DNA from: an uncultured Pseudomonadales bacterium
GTDB taxonomy: Bacteria; Pseudomonadota; Gammaproteobacteria; Pseudomonadales; Azotimanducaceae
Assembly (NCBI GenBank): GCA_938036875.1
Contig: CALHVX010000017.1
Location: forward strand, 124,001 to 188,000
Reading direction: 5' to 3'
Length of the DNA: 64,000 bases
In this document: in pieces, positions 8,677 to 16,761 of the stretch
How the letters are laid out: each line of letters starts with the position of its first letter
Position numbering within the stretch: position 1 is the stretch's first letter
Position numbers and translations under genes: made by a program
Notes under the pieces: model-generated
Seen by the model: only the letters and a program-made list of their open reading frames with translations
What the model was told of the DNA's origin: nothing
Database searches by the model: none

Positions 8677-9762
8677 CTAGTCCAAATGCGTTGCGCTCGC
8701 TTCTGCCAAAGACTCATCCGGCCAAGCGTTGTAGATGGCTTTGACCAAGGTCGCCAGGGGAATCGCAAAAAACACGCCCCAAACGCCCCACAGCCCACCA
8801 AAGGCTAAAACCGCAACAATGATGGTTATGGGATGCAAATCGACGGCTTCTGAAAACAGCAGCGGCACCAACACGTTGCCATCCAACGCTTGTATAACGC
8901 CGTAAGCAATCATCACGTAGGTCAACTCTGCGGACCAGCCAAACTGGATGATGCCCACGATAAGCACGGGTACGGTGACTACCGCCGCACCAACAAACGG
9001 GATAAGGACCGACAGGCCAACCAACACCCCAAGCAGCGCCGCATAGTTCAGGCCGAGGAAAGACAAGGTGATAAAGGTTGCTGACCCAACGATCAATATC
9101 TCGATGAACTTGCCACGCACGTAGTTGGCCAGCTGCGCGTTCATTTCGATCCCTACCGCGGTAAGCACCGGGCGCCGTTCTGGCAGCAACGAGCCAAAAA
9201 ACTCTTTGAGTTGGTGCCTATCTTTGAGGAAGAAAAACACCGAAATGGGGACCAAAACCACGTAGATCAACAAGCCAACAAGCGACGGTACCCCGCCGAC
9301 CACCAGCTCCAAAGCGGTGGTGCTGGCAGACCCGACCTGTCCAGCAGCGGATTCCATCCAGCTAGCCGTTTGTTCTGGTGTCACCATATCTGGGAAGGCT
9401 TCGAGCAGCTGGCGCGACGCCTCTTGCAGCCGTTCAACGATATTCGGCAAGGCGGCAACCAGTGCTTGGGTCTGGCGCACCAACAAGGGCACCAAGATCA
9501 CCAGTAAAGCCACCATGACGCTTAAAAATAGGACAAACGCAATGCTAACCGCAGCCAGCTCCGGAACTTTGAAAGCCTTCAAGCGCTCGACCAACCCCAC
9601 CAGCAAAAACGCAATCACCAGGCCGGTCAACACGGGGGCCAAAACCCCGCCGAGGGTGAACAAAAGGACAAAAATGACAACACAGAAGACCACCAAATAA
9701 ATGGCTTCTTCGTTGGAAAAGTGCCGGTTTATCCAGCTACCGATGACTTCAAGAAAACGCAT
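8677..9762 (-). CDS. AI-2E family transporter (PerM-like)
   Basis: This 361-residue inner-membrane protein has about seven to eight hydrophobic helices, with paired helices at residues 20-60, one near 68-90 and the rest after 150. The family segments VVLVPISVFFFLKDR and LDGNVLVPLLFSE fit AI-2E/PerM. Named members export autoinducer-2 or act in Na+/H+ exchange, so the substrate is not predictable. Its ATG overlaps the stop of the TusA-like gene by one base (TAATG), so the two are coupled, a pairing also found in pseudomonads. Confidence 0.9.
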   Translation of the reverse strand: MRFLEVIGSWINRHFSNEEAIYLVVFCVVIFVLLFTLGGVLAPVLTGLVIAFLLVGLVERLKAFKVPELAAVSIAFVLFLSVMVALLVILVPLLVRQTQALVAALPNIVERLQEASRQLLEAFPDMVTPEQTASWMESAAGQVGSASTTALELVVGGVPSLVGLLIYVVLVPISVFFFLKDRHQLKEFFGSLLPERRPVLTAVGIEMNAQLANYVRGKFIEILIVGSATFITLSFLGLNYAALLGVLVGLSVLIPFVGAAVVTVPVLIVGIIQFGWSAELTYVMIAYGVIQALDGNVLVPLLFSEAVDLHPITIIVAVLAFGGLWGVWGVFFAIPLATLVKAIYNAWPDESLAEASATHLD

Positions 9763-10049
9763 TAACCAACCTTTTTTTGCAGCAAGTAGACAAAAACCTC
9801 CGGTTCACCGGCCTCGGTTTGGCTATTCAGCAGAAGATGGCCACTTTGTTTGGCAAAAACCTCGAAGTCCCGGACCGAACCAGGATCGGTTGCTTGAACC
9901 TGCAGCAAAGCGCCTGCTTCCAGCTTATTCAGGGCTTGCTTAGCCTTCAGCAGTGGCATTGGGCAATTTAGGCCCCGAACATCGAGCTGGGTTGCTTGCG
10001 CGGCTAATTTTGCCTGCGTAGGGGAATCGTTGTCACGTTCTGTGGTCAT
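9762..10049 (-). CDS. TusA-family sulfurtransferase-like protein
   Basis: This small cytoplasmic protein (95 residues from ATG 10049, MTTERD) has the TusA fold and its hallmark LNCPMPLLKAKQAL, whose cysteine carries persulfide sulfur in this family. Family roles include tRNA thiolation and sulfur relay. It is the perM-linked paralogue, so it is not necessarily the mnm5s2U relay TusA. The frame extends upstream to 10088, but that part looks non-conserved. Confidence 0.88.
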   Translation of the reverse strand: MTTERDNDSPTQAKLAAQATQLDVRGLNCPMPLLKAKQALNKLEAGALLQVQATDPGSVRDFEVFAKQSGHLLLNSQTEAGEPEVFVYLLQKKVG

Positions 10050-10162
10050 ACTCAGGGTTACCAGCGGCCTTGTTCTCAGTGGCCTCAATACAAATATCTC
10101 GCTAGGAAACGCGAGGGGGCCAGAGTGTTAATCTATGAACTCCTATAGTACGCGTAACCGCT

Positions 10163-11728
10163 ATGCCGCACAGCGCTAGATCAATAGCTAAATCAAGAGA
10201 TAGCTCAAGAATCATGCCCATTCAGGCTGACGCCAACCCTAGGGCCTACTGCCGTTGCGCCTTCCCCGCGGTGCTGAACCAATGCCTGTGGATGGCAGCC
10301 TGCCTGACCTTAGCTATCCTATTGGCCATAACTACCCCCGCAGCTCAAGCGGAGTTACCGGATGCCTTGCCAGAGCTTGGGGATGCCTCATCGAGCATTA
10401 TCTCACCCCAGCTAGAGCGCAAGATCGGTCGCGACTTCCTGAAGCAGATCAACGCTGGATTACCCACCATTGAGGACCCCCTGCTCAAGCACTACACCCT
10501 GCGGCACATGACCAAGTTGGCGCAGCATTCGGAGCTGGACGACAAGCTGCTAAGCGTTGCACTCATTGATAGCGATCAAATCAACGCCTTTGCCGCGCCT
10601 GGTGGTGTCATCGGCATCAACCTAGGGTTGATGCTCGCCGCAGAGGATGTCCACGAATATTCCGCGGTGCTGGCCCACGAGCTTGCACACCTCAGCCAAC
10701 GGCACTTTGCCCGAGGGATTGAGGAGCAGCGCTCTCAAGCGCTACCAAACCTGGCAGGCCTACTAGCGGCAGTCATGATCGGGGCACTGGGTGGCGGCGA
10801 AGCAGGCATTGCCGCTATCTCCACCGCTCAAGCCGCCGCTCAAGCAAACCAACTGCGTTATTCACGTGGTCGCGAGCAAGAGGCCGACCGCATTGGCTTG
10901 AATACCTTAGTCAACGCCGATATGGACCCTAACGCCATGGGTCGTATGTTTGAGCGCATGCAACGCCAGTACCGTTTCAGCAGGCGTCCACCGGAATTTT
11001 TGCTGACCCACCCGCTAACCGAATCGCGGATCGCAGACGCCCGTGGCCAAGCGCAACGCTATCCATCCATCGCCTACGACGATTCCGAAGAATTTCACCT
11101 GATGCGCGTGCGGGCACAGGTTTACTACGCACAGTCGCCACAGAATATTGCCAAGCAGTTTCGCCGCACCCTACGGAGCGAGCCGAACAATCGAGTTGCG
11201 CAATATGGGCTAGCACTAGCGCTAGCAGAAGCAGGCGAAGCCACGGAAGCTTTGGTTATTGCGGACCAACTCTTTGGCAACCAGCCCGATCTGTTGCTGA
11301 GCGTGGCTGCCTACGCCGACCTGTTGATCAAATCTGAGAAGATCGACCAAGCGCTACGTTTGCTGTCCCATCAATTGGTTCTTAACCCGGACAACCGCCC
11401 GCTCGCCATGCTTTACGCGGATGGGTTAGCCAAAGCCGAGGAGTACGACCAAGCGCAGGCCGTGCTCGCCCGCCAAAGTGTGGTCAATGCAAACGATGCG
11501 GACGTTTGGTACAACTTGGCCGAAGTGGCCGGGCAAGCGGGCGACATTTTGGCGGTGCACCAAGCGCGTGCAGAGTACTTTGTACTACACGGGTCTTACC
11601 AGCGCGCCATCCAACATCTGGAGTACGCCCGGCGCTTAGTGCGTGGCAAGGCAAACCAGCCAGAGTTAGCGCGCCTCGAGCAGCGAATCATAGATCTGCG
11701 CACCAGACTCCGCGCAGCCCGGAGTTAG
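10163..11728 (+). CDS. bepA: Periplasmic M48 metalloprotease/chaperone BepA-like
   Basis: BepA degrades or assists outer-membrane proteins such as LptD that stall at the BAM complex. The protein has an N-terminal hydrophobic signal segment ending near TPAAQA, then an M48 peptidase domain with the zinc site HELAH (His172 from the first ATG) and the third ligand in EQEADRIG. TPR helices fill the C-terminal 200 residues. At 521 residues it is longer than E. coli BepA (487) because of the N-terminus. ATG 10214 (MPIQ) is an equally good start and gives a more ordinary signal peptide. It is divergent from the TusA-like/perM pair. Confidence 0.9.
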   Translation: MPHSARSIAKSRDSSRIMPIQADANPRAYCRCAFPAVLNQCLWMAACLTLAILLAITTPAAQAELPDALPELGDASSSIISPQLERKIGRDFLKQINAGLPTIEDPLLKHYTLRHMTKLAQHSELDDKLLSVALIDSDQINAFAAPGGVIGINLGLMLAAEDVHEYSAVLAHELAHLSQRHFARGIEEQRSQALPNLAGLLAAVMIGALGGGEAGIAAISTAQAAAQANQLRYSRGREQEADRIGLNTLVNADMDPNAMGRMFERMQRQYRFSRRPPEFLLTHPLTESRIADARGQAQRYPSIAYDDSEEFHLMRVRAQVYYAQSPQNIAKQFRRTLRSEPNNRVAQYGLALALAEAGEATEALVIADQLFGNQPDLLLSVAAYADLLIKSEKIDQALRLLSHQLVLNPDNRPLAMLYADGLAKAEEYDQAQAVLARQSVVNANDADVWYNLAEVAGQAGDILAVHQARAEYFVLHGSYQRAIQHLEYARRLVRGKANQPELARLEQRIIDLRTRLRAARS

Positions 11729-11743
11729 CCTTACGCCGGCGAG

Positions 11744-12784
11744 CTAACCAGCTTTAAAGGCCAACATACGATTGAGCGGCAACATGGCACGCTCACCAAT
11801 CTCAGGGTCCACCCGGATCTCGTTGGTCGACATGTTGTCATCGGACCGTAGGCACTCCGCCAGCTTGCTAAGCTCGTTCATCGCCATCCAAGGACAATGG
11901 GCGCAACTGCGGCAATCTGCCCCATCACCCGCGGTTGGGCACTCTAAGAACCGCTTGTCTGGGCTCTCTTGGCGCAGGCGATGAAAGATTCCACGATCGG
12001 TAGCGACGATGAACGTATCGTGGGGTAGCTCTTTGGAGTATTTGATGATTTGGCTGGTTGAGCCTACGCCATCGGCCAACTCAATGACCGCCGCAGGCGA
12101 TTCTGGATGGACCAACACCCCAGCTTCTGGATACAGCGCCTTCATATCAAACAAGGCTTTGCTCTTGAACTCTTCATGCACAACACAAGCACCGTTCCAC
12201 AGCAGCATGTCTGCACCGGTTTGCACCTGGATGTAGTTACCCAAGTGCTTATCTGGTGCCCACAGCACCTTTTCACCTTTGGCCTTTAGATGCTCAACAA
12301 TGGGTAAGGCGACGCTGCTGGTCACTACCCAGTCAGATAGTGCTTTAACCTGTACCGAGGTGTTGGCGTAAACCACAACGGTGCGGTCTGGGTTGGCTTT
12401 GCAGAACGCCTCAAATTCATCCGGAGGGCAACCCAAGTCCAGGGAACATTCCGCTTTTAAGGTCGGCATGATCACCCGCTTTTCTGGTGACAATATCTTG
12501 GCTGTCTCACCCATAAATCGAACCCCGGCGACAACCAGGGTTGCAGCGTCATGCTCTTTGCCGAAACGTGCCATCTCTAAGGAGTCAGAAACACAACCAC
12601 CAGTGGCCATGGCCAAATCTTGGACATCGGAATCCACGTAGTAGTGGGCGATCAGGGCTGCTTTGCGCTGGCTCAGCAAATCCGAGATCTCCTCCATAAG
12701 TAGGTCTCGCTGTGCTGGTGCCAGTACCTCTGGCTCATACAGGGGTACCTTGTCAGATGGCAGGCAGTAATTGGCTTCGGTCAT
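11744..12784 (-). CDS. nadA: Quinolinate synthase
   Basis: NadA condenses iminoaspartate with dihydroxyacetone phosphate to quinolinate in de novo NAD synthesis and carries a 4Fe-4S cluster. The 346-residue length matches E. coli (347). Visible signatures are [13 protein letters not shown] near the N-terminus, cluster cysteines in [11 protein letters not shown] and GACVVHEE, and [19 protein letters not shown] near residue 285. It converges with bepA, leaving only 15 bases between the stops, and is divergent from the ATP-grasp gene. Confidence 0.97.
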   Translation of the reverse strand: MTEANYCLPSDKVPLYEPEVLAPAQRDLLMEEISDLLSQRKAALIAHYYVDSDVQDLAMATGGCVSDSLEMARFGKEHDAATLVVAGVRFMGETAKILSPEKRVIMPTLKAECSLDLGCPPDEFEAFCKANPDRTVVVYANTSVQVKALSDWVVTSSVALPIVEHLKAKGEKVLWAPDKHLGNYIQVQTGADMLLWNGACVVHEEFKSKALFDMKALYPEAGVLVHPESPAAVIELADGVGSTSQIIKYSKELPHDTFIVATDRGIFHRLRQESPDKRFLECPTAGDGADCRSCAHCPWMAMNELSKLAECLRSDDNMSTNEIRVDPEIGERAMLPLNRMLAFKAG

Positions 12785-12839
12785 GTTTGTGCTCTCAACG
12801 CGCTATGCTTCCCCAAATTCTAACCCGCAACCGCTTGTT

Positions 12840-13736
12840 ATGCCGAATTTGTCGCCATCCATTCTTTTCTTGCTCTCCCACCCTGAAACCACGGCTAACG
12901 ATAACCACCAGCGACTACCCGCCGCGTTTGCCCAAGCCGGTTGGGATGTGGCTATCGCCAGCCACCGCAGTTTGCGGCTTGCAGACGGGGTTTTGGAGTG
13001 CAGCGCGGGCAAGGTTGCCCAGTTCAGCCGGATTTGGTTGCTGGGTTTTGGCGATGCGGCCAGCTTCTTTGACCGCATGCAGTTGCTATTGACCTTACCC
13101 GCCCAGCGTTTTGTGGTCACACCCACCGCGCTGCTGTGTTTGCACGGCAAGTTCCAGCACTTAACCCACTCACCTACCACCTACGTCAGCAACAACTTGG
13201 CGTATTTGCTAAGCCAATTAGTCCCTGGCGAGCGGTGGGTCGTGAAACCTACGGCCGGCAGCAATGCAGACGGGGTACGGTTTGTGGATACAGTCCAAGG
13301 TGCAGAGCAGGCGTTGGCGCCATTGCTCACCAACCATCGGTACGCCATATTGCAACGTTACGTGCCTGCGATAGAGGCGGGTGAAGTCAGAGTGTTGTGT
13401 GCCGCTGGCACACCCATTGCCAGCTACTTACGCGAGCCTGCCGCCAACGGCCTGACCAATCTAAGCCAAGGCGCACAAGCTAAGCGACTAACACCCAAAC
13501 CCGAAACCTTAAGCCTGGCGAGCGAGATCGCAACCGACTTGCTGGCCCAAGGGGTTGCCTATTGCGCCGTTGATATCGCTGGGGACCAGCTTATTGAAAC
13601 CAATATCGCCAACCCAGGAGGTCTGGGGACCCTGGCCGCCTTAACCGGCCACAACATAGCACCCAAAGTGGAAGCTGCGCTTAGTGCATGGTGGGCTCGT
13701 CACCCACAACCGGAGGCACAGACCCCGCAGCAATAA
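12840..13736 (+). CDS. Glutathione synthetase-like ATP-grasp protein
   Basis: Its 298 residues align with the GshB layout: a Rossmann-like N-terminal part, then an ATP-grasp domain with VVKPTAGSNADGVRF, ILQRYVPAIEAGEVRVL, a phosphate loop LTNLSQGAQ and the metal-ligating end VDIAGDQLIETNIANPGG. GshB joins gamma-glutamylcysteine to glycine. The N-terminal half departs strongly from E. coli GshB, so it may be a divergent GshB or a related ligase. ATG 12840 is preferred over the more upstream frame, which would run into the divergent nadA start. No clear ribosome-binding site is seen. Confidence 0.75.
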   Translation: MPNLSPSILFLLSHPETTANDNHQRLPAAFAQAGWDVAIASHRSLRLADGVLECSAGKVAQFSRIWLLGFGDAASFFDRMQLLLTLPAQRFVVTPTALLCLHGKFQHLTHSPTTYVSNNLAYLLSQLVPGERWVVKPTAGSNADGVRFVDTVQGAEQALAPLLTNHRYAILQRYVPAIEAGEVRVLCAAGTPIASYLREPAANGLTNLSQGAQAKRLTPKPETLSLASEIATDLLAQGVAYCAVDIAGDQLIETNIANPGGLGTLAALTGHNIAPKVEAALSAWWARHPQPEAQTPQQ

Positions 13737-13941
13737 GCAGGTTCAGCTCATCAAGTCGGTCTTGTCGCTCATCGATGTCTTCGATGAGCTGCCTAACAAC
13801 GCGTTGCTGCTGAGGGTGGTCTAGCAAACGATGGGTTTCAAGATTTTCTTTTAAACGCTCAAGCTCACCTTCAAGGGCCGTTGCCACCGCCTTGAGCTCA
13901 CGCATATCTGGCTGATGCTCGTTGTTGTCTTGGTCATCCAT
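13681..13941 (-). CDS. Small coiled-coil protein of unknown function
   Basis: This 86-residue, highly charged protein is largely one predicted coiled coil: heptad-like leucines run through LKAVATALEGELERLKENL and IDERQDRLDELNLLI. It has no cysteine, signal or membrane helix. It ends 56 bases inside the 3' end of the ATP-grasp gene on the other strand, so the two messages are antisense there. Helical periodicity and a separate start support a real gene, though the family is not recognised. It resembles SlyX-type proteins only in general character. Confidence 0.6.
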   Translation of the reverse strand: MDDQDNNEHQPDMRELKAVATALEGELERLKENLETHRLLDHPQQQRVVRQLIEDIDERQDRLDELNLLIAAGSVPPVVGDEPTMH

Positions 13942-14019
13942 CGCAATCTACTCTGTTGCTAGCCTGTCATTAACCACAGCTGATCAACCAAGCCTTAACA
14001 CCAAAGCCTAACATCCAAA

Positions 14020-14775
14020 TTAGGCAGTACCGCCATCAACCCGGAGCAGAGCGCCAGTGGTGAACGCGGCGGCATCAGATGCCAAGTACAAGGCAGCACC
14101 AACAATCTCGTTGGGTTGGCCGCCACGTTGCAACGCTAGGGTCGCTTTTGCGTTGGCGTTAAAGGCCTCTAAATCCCAGGCCTTGGAGATATCCGTTAGG
14201 AAGGGACCGGCAATAATGCAGTTGGACCTAACCTTGGGCCCATAAGCGAAGGCAAAGCTGCGGGTAATGGCGTTCAACCCAGCCTTAGCGGCGCCGTAGG
14301 GCTCTGACCCCGGGCTTGGGTTTAACGATGCAGTAGAGCTGATGTTGATGATGCAGCCGCCAGCACCCGCCGCCATACGCTCGCCGATCAAGGTACCCAG
14401 TCGAAATGGTCCTTTAAAGTTCACGCCCATGACCTTATCGAAGAGCTCTTCAGAGATATCGGTTAGCTTCTCGTATAAGGGTGACATGCCCGCGTTGTTG
14501 ATCAAGATATCCACCTTGCCAAATTCTGCGTAAGCCGCATCCGCAAGCTTCGCTAAATCATCCCAATGCCCAACGTGACAACCGTAGGGCAAGGCTTTGC
14601 GTCCCATCGCCCGAACTTCTTCGGCAACTTGCTCGCAACCTTCCAATTTGCGCGAGGCGATAATCACATCAGCCCCACGCTCGGCGAGCGCTAACACCAT
14701 CTGCCGACCTAAGCCCCGCGAGCCTCCGGTGACCAAAGCCACTTTGCCCGTAAAATCTAAAAGTTCGTCTGTCAT
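14020..14775 (-). CDS. Short-chain dehydrogenase/reductase (SDR)
   Basis: This is a classical SDR of 251 residues: cofactor loop TGGSRGLGRQ, NNAG motif INNAGMSP, catalytic Ser in NISSTASL and YGAAK (Tyr-x3-Lys). The residues after strand 2 (IASRK) suggest NADP(H). The substrate is unknown. It is divergent from the CoA-transferase gene, sharing a 97-base intergenic region, which hints at joint use in one catabolic route. GGAAAACAG precedes the ATG at a plausible distance. Confidence 0.9.
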   Translation of the reverse strand: MTDELLDFTGKVALVTGGSRGLGRQMVLALAERGADVIIASRKLEGCEQVAEEVRAMGRKALPYGCHVGHWDDLAKLADAAYAEFGKVDILINNAGMSPLYEKLTDISEELFDKVMGVNFKGPFRLGTLIGERMAAGAGGCIINISSTASLNPSPGSEPYGAAKAGLNAITRSFAFAYGPKVRSNCIIAGPFLTDISKAWDLEAFNANAKATLALQRGGQPNEIVGAALYLASDAAAFTTGALLRVDGGTA

Positions 14776-14872
14776 AGTCTGTTTTCCAGCAACCGCAAAA
14801 TTGATCCATGTGTCAGTGCAGCCGTAGACTGGACCGCAGCAGAATCATAACAATCCTAAGGGGCAACGCGAT

Positions 14873-16135
14873 ATGGGCAAGCTAGATGGACAAAGGGTAA
14901 CGACAACCAAGACTGGGCCGCTTGCCGGGTTCCGAGTGGTTGACCTATCCGCGGTAGTTTCTGGGCCGCTCACCGCCGCCCTGCTGTGCGATCAGGGTGC
15001 CGATGTCATTAAAGTGGAAAAGACAACGGGCGACATCCAGCGCCATGTGGGTAGCAAAAGAAACGGATTCTCTGGCTTCTTTCATGTGCTCAATCGCGGC
15101 AAACGCTCCATCGGTGCTGACATCAGCACCGATGCCGGTCGCGATATTGTGCATCGCTTGGTCAGCAACGCGGATGTGGTCATTCAAAACTTCCGCCCCG
15201 GTGTGGTGGATCGCTTGGGTATCGGCTTCCAAGCCCTGAGCAAAATCAACCCAGCGCTAGTGTATCTATCCATCAGCGGGTTCGGTCCAGATGGACCAAA
15301 CGCCAAAGACCGTGCCTACGATCCAATCATCCAGGCCTACTCAGGCATCGCTTCGGTGCAAGGTCGCATTCACCCAGAACACAGCGACAAACCCGAACAG
15401 GTCAACATGTTGTTACTAGACAAGCTGACCGCCCAAGCTGGCTGCCAAGCCATTACTGCAGCCCTGCTAGAACGCAGCAACAGCGGCCAGGGTCAACATA
15501 TCGAGCTGTCCATGTTAGACACGGCCATCGCATTTTCTTGGGCCGACGTTGCTGCGGACCTGATCTTGCAGACGGATGCAAGCAACCCAGCCACAGCACC
15601 CGACACCGTAGAGCAACGCCCGCCCATCGGCGCATCTGGCAGCGTGCAAGAATTTACCGACGGTTGGGGTGCCATCATGACCTTGTCCCAAGCCGAGTTT
15701 GAAGGCATGTGTATCGCCTACCAATTACCGCATTTACTAAAAGACCCACGATTTTCATCTTTGGATGCGCGCATGAACAACCGCGAGGCGGCGCGAGAAT
15801 TGATGCAAGGTGAAGTGGCAGATGCTGCGCGCAAGCTTAGCGTAGCCCAAGCCCAACAGCTGATGCGCGAGCACCAAGTTCCGTTTGCTCGGGTTCGATC
15901 GCTGCCTGAGCTACCTGATGACCCGCAAGTACAAAACAACCAAATGTTCAGACGCTTAGAACACCCCGTTGCCGGTCCGTTGCTTGATGCGCGGCCTGCG
16001 CCACGTTTTAGCCGTACGCCGGCTGCTCCAGGTGCTGCCGCTCCAACCGTTGGACAACACACCCAAGAAATATTAGCCGAGCTTGGTTTAGCTGACCAAA
16101 CGGCCAGCTACTACAAAGAGGGGATTGTTGTTTAG
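14873..16135 (+). CDS. CaiB/BaiF family III CoA-transferase
   Basis: This 420-residue family III CoA-transferase begins, after a short tail, with PLAGFRVVDLSAVVSGPL. It continues with LCDQGADVIKVE, RNGFSGFFHVLNRGKRS, DVVIQNFRPGVVDRLG and YLSISGFGPDGPNAKDRAYD, all standard CaiB/BaiF blocks. The Asp of the LLDKLTAQAG helix is the likely catalytic aspartate. It moves CoA between carboxylic acids, activating one at the expense of another acyl-CoA. AAGGGG lies upstream of the ATG. Its stop overlaps that of the convergent phosphoesterase. Confidence 0.92.
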   Translation: MGKLDGQRVTTTKTGPLAGFRVVDLSAVVSGPLTAALLCDQGADVIKVEKTTGDIQRHVGSKRNGFSGFFHVLNRGKRSIGADISTDAGRDIVHRLVSNADVVIQNFRPGVVDRLGIGFQALSKINPALVYLSISGFGPDGPNAKDRAYDPIIQAYSGIASVQGRIHPEHSDKPEQVNMLLLDKLTAQAGCQAITAALLERSNSGQGQHIELSMLDTAIAFSWADVAADLILQTDASNPATAPDTVEQRPPIGASGSVQEFTDGWGAIMTLSQAEFEGMCIAYQLPHLLKDPRFSSLDARMNNREAARELMQGEVADAARKLSVAQAQQLMREHQVPFARVRSLPELPDDPQVQNNQMFRRLEHPVAGPLLDARPAPRFSRTPAAPGAAAPTVGQHTQEILAELGLADQTASYYKEGIVV

Positions 16136-16746
16136 CTGCCCGGGGATTTCAGGTGCGCCTGCTTCCAGGGCGGTATCGCATCAAAATCAAAGGGGGCAAT
16201 ACCTTCATCGGTGATTTGCCAAATGCTGGCATCTGCTTTGCCAGCATCTAGCTCTAAAAAGCCAATGGTGCCGTAGCAGGTATCGTAGTTATGTGGGTAG
16301 GTAGGCGAGCCCGGGTTAACACAAAACACGTCTGCAATTTGCGCGATGCATTCTCTATGTGTATCGCCAGAGACAATGACGTCTGGGCGTTGCTCCGGGA
16401 AAAACCGTTCGATCCAACGATCTAAGGTAAAATTGGGTGGACGCTCGGGCACTGGCACATAGTGGGTGATGCCAACCCACAAGCCTTCTAAATTTAAAAG
16501 CCAAGCATCTTTCACGCGCGGATCATCTGGCTGAATGTCGCGCCCACCGCTACCGTCTTCGCCGTTACCCCGAGCACAGTACACGGGGGCAATTTGCTCC
16601 AACTGGTCCAACACCCAAAACTCGTGCACATCCCCACCATGAAAAATCATGTCCACACCCGCAAAGGCCTCAAACACCTGAGGCCACAACAACTTGCCCG
16701 CCTCAGGGAGATGAGTATCCGAAATCAAACCAATTTTTAGTGCCAT
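16132..16746 (-). CDS. YfcE-like metallophosphoesterase
   Basis: This 204-residue calcineurin-type phosphoesterase of the YfcE/MJ0936 group has metal-binding blocks GLISDTHLPEAGK, FHGGDVHE, ARGNGEDG, GITHYVP and VIVSGDTHRE. The last two deviate from the common THGH and GHTH forms, so metal geometry or substrate may differ. It is 15 bases downstream of the amidohydrolase, and its AGGAG ribosome-binding site overlaps that gene's stop codon. It is probably a small soluble phosphodiesterase acting with the operon's catabolic enzyme. Confidence 0.85.
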   Translation of the reverse strand: MALKIGLISDTHLPEAGKLLWPQVFEAFAGVDMIFHGGDVHEFWVLDQLEQIAPVYCARGNGEDGSGGRDIQPDDPRVKDAWLLNLEGLWVGITHYVPVPERPPNFTLDRWIERFFPEQRPDVIVSGDTHRECIAQIADVFCVNPGSPTYPHNYDTCYGTIGFLELDAGKADASIWQITDEGIAPFDFDAIPPWKQAHLKSPGS

Positions 16747-16761
16747 CGCTCGTCGCTGCTC

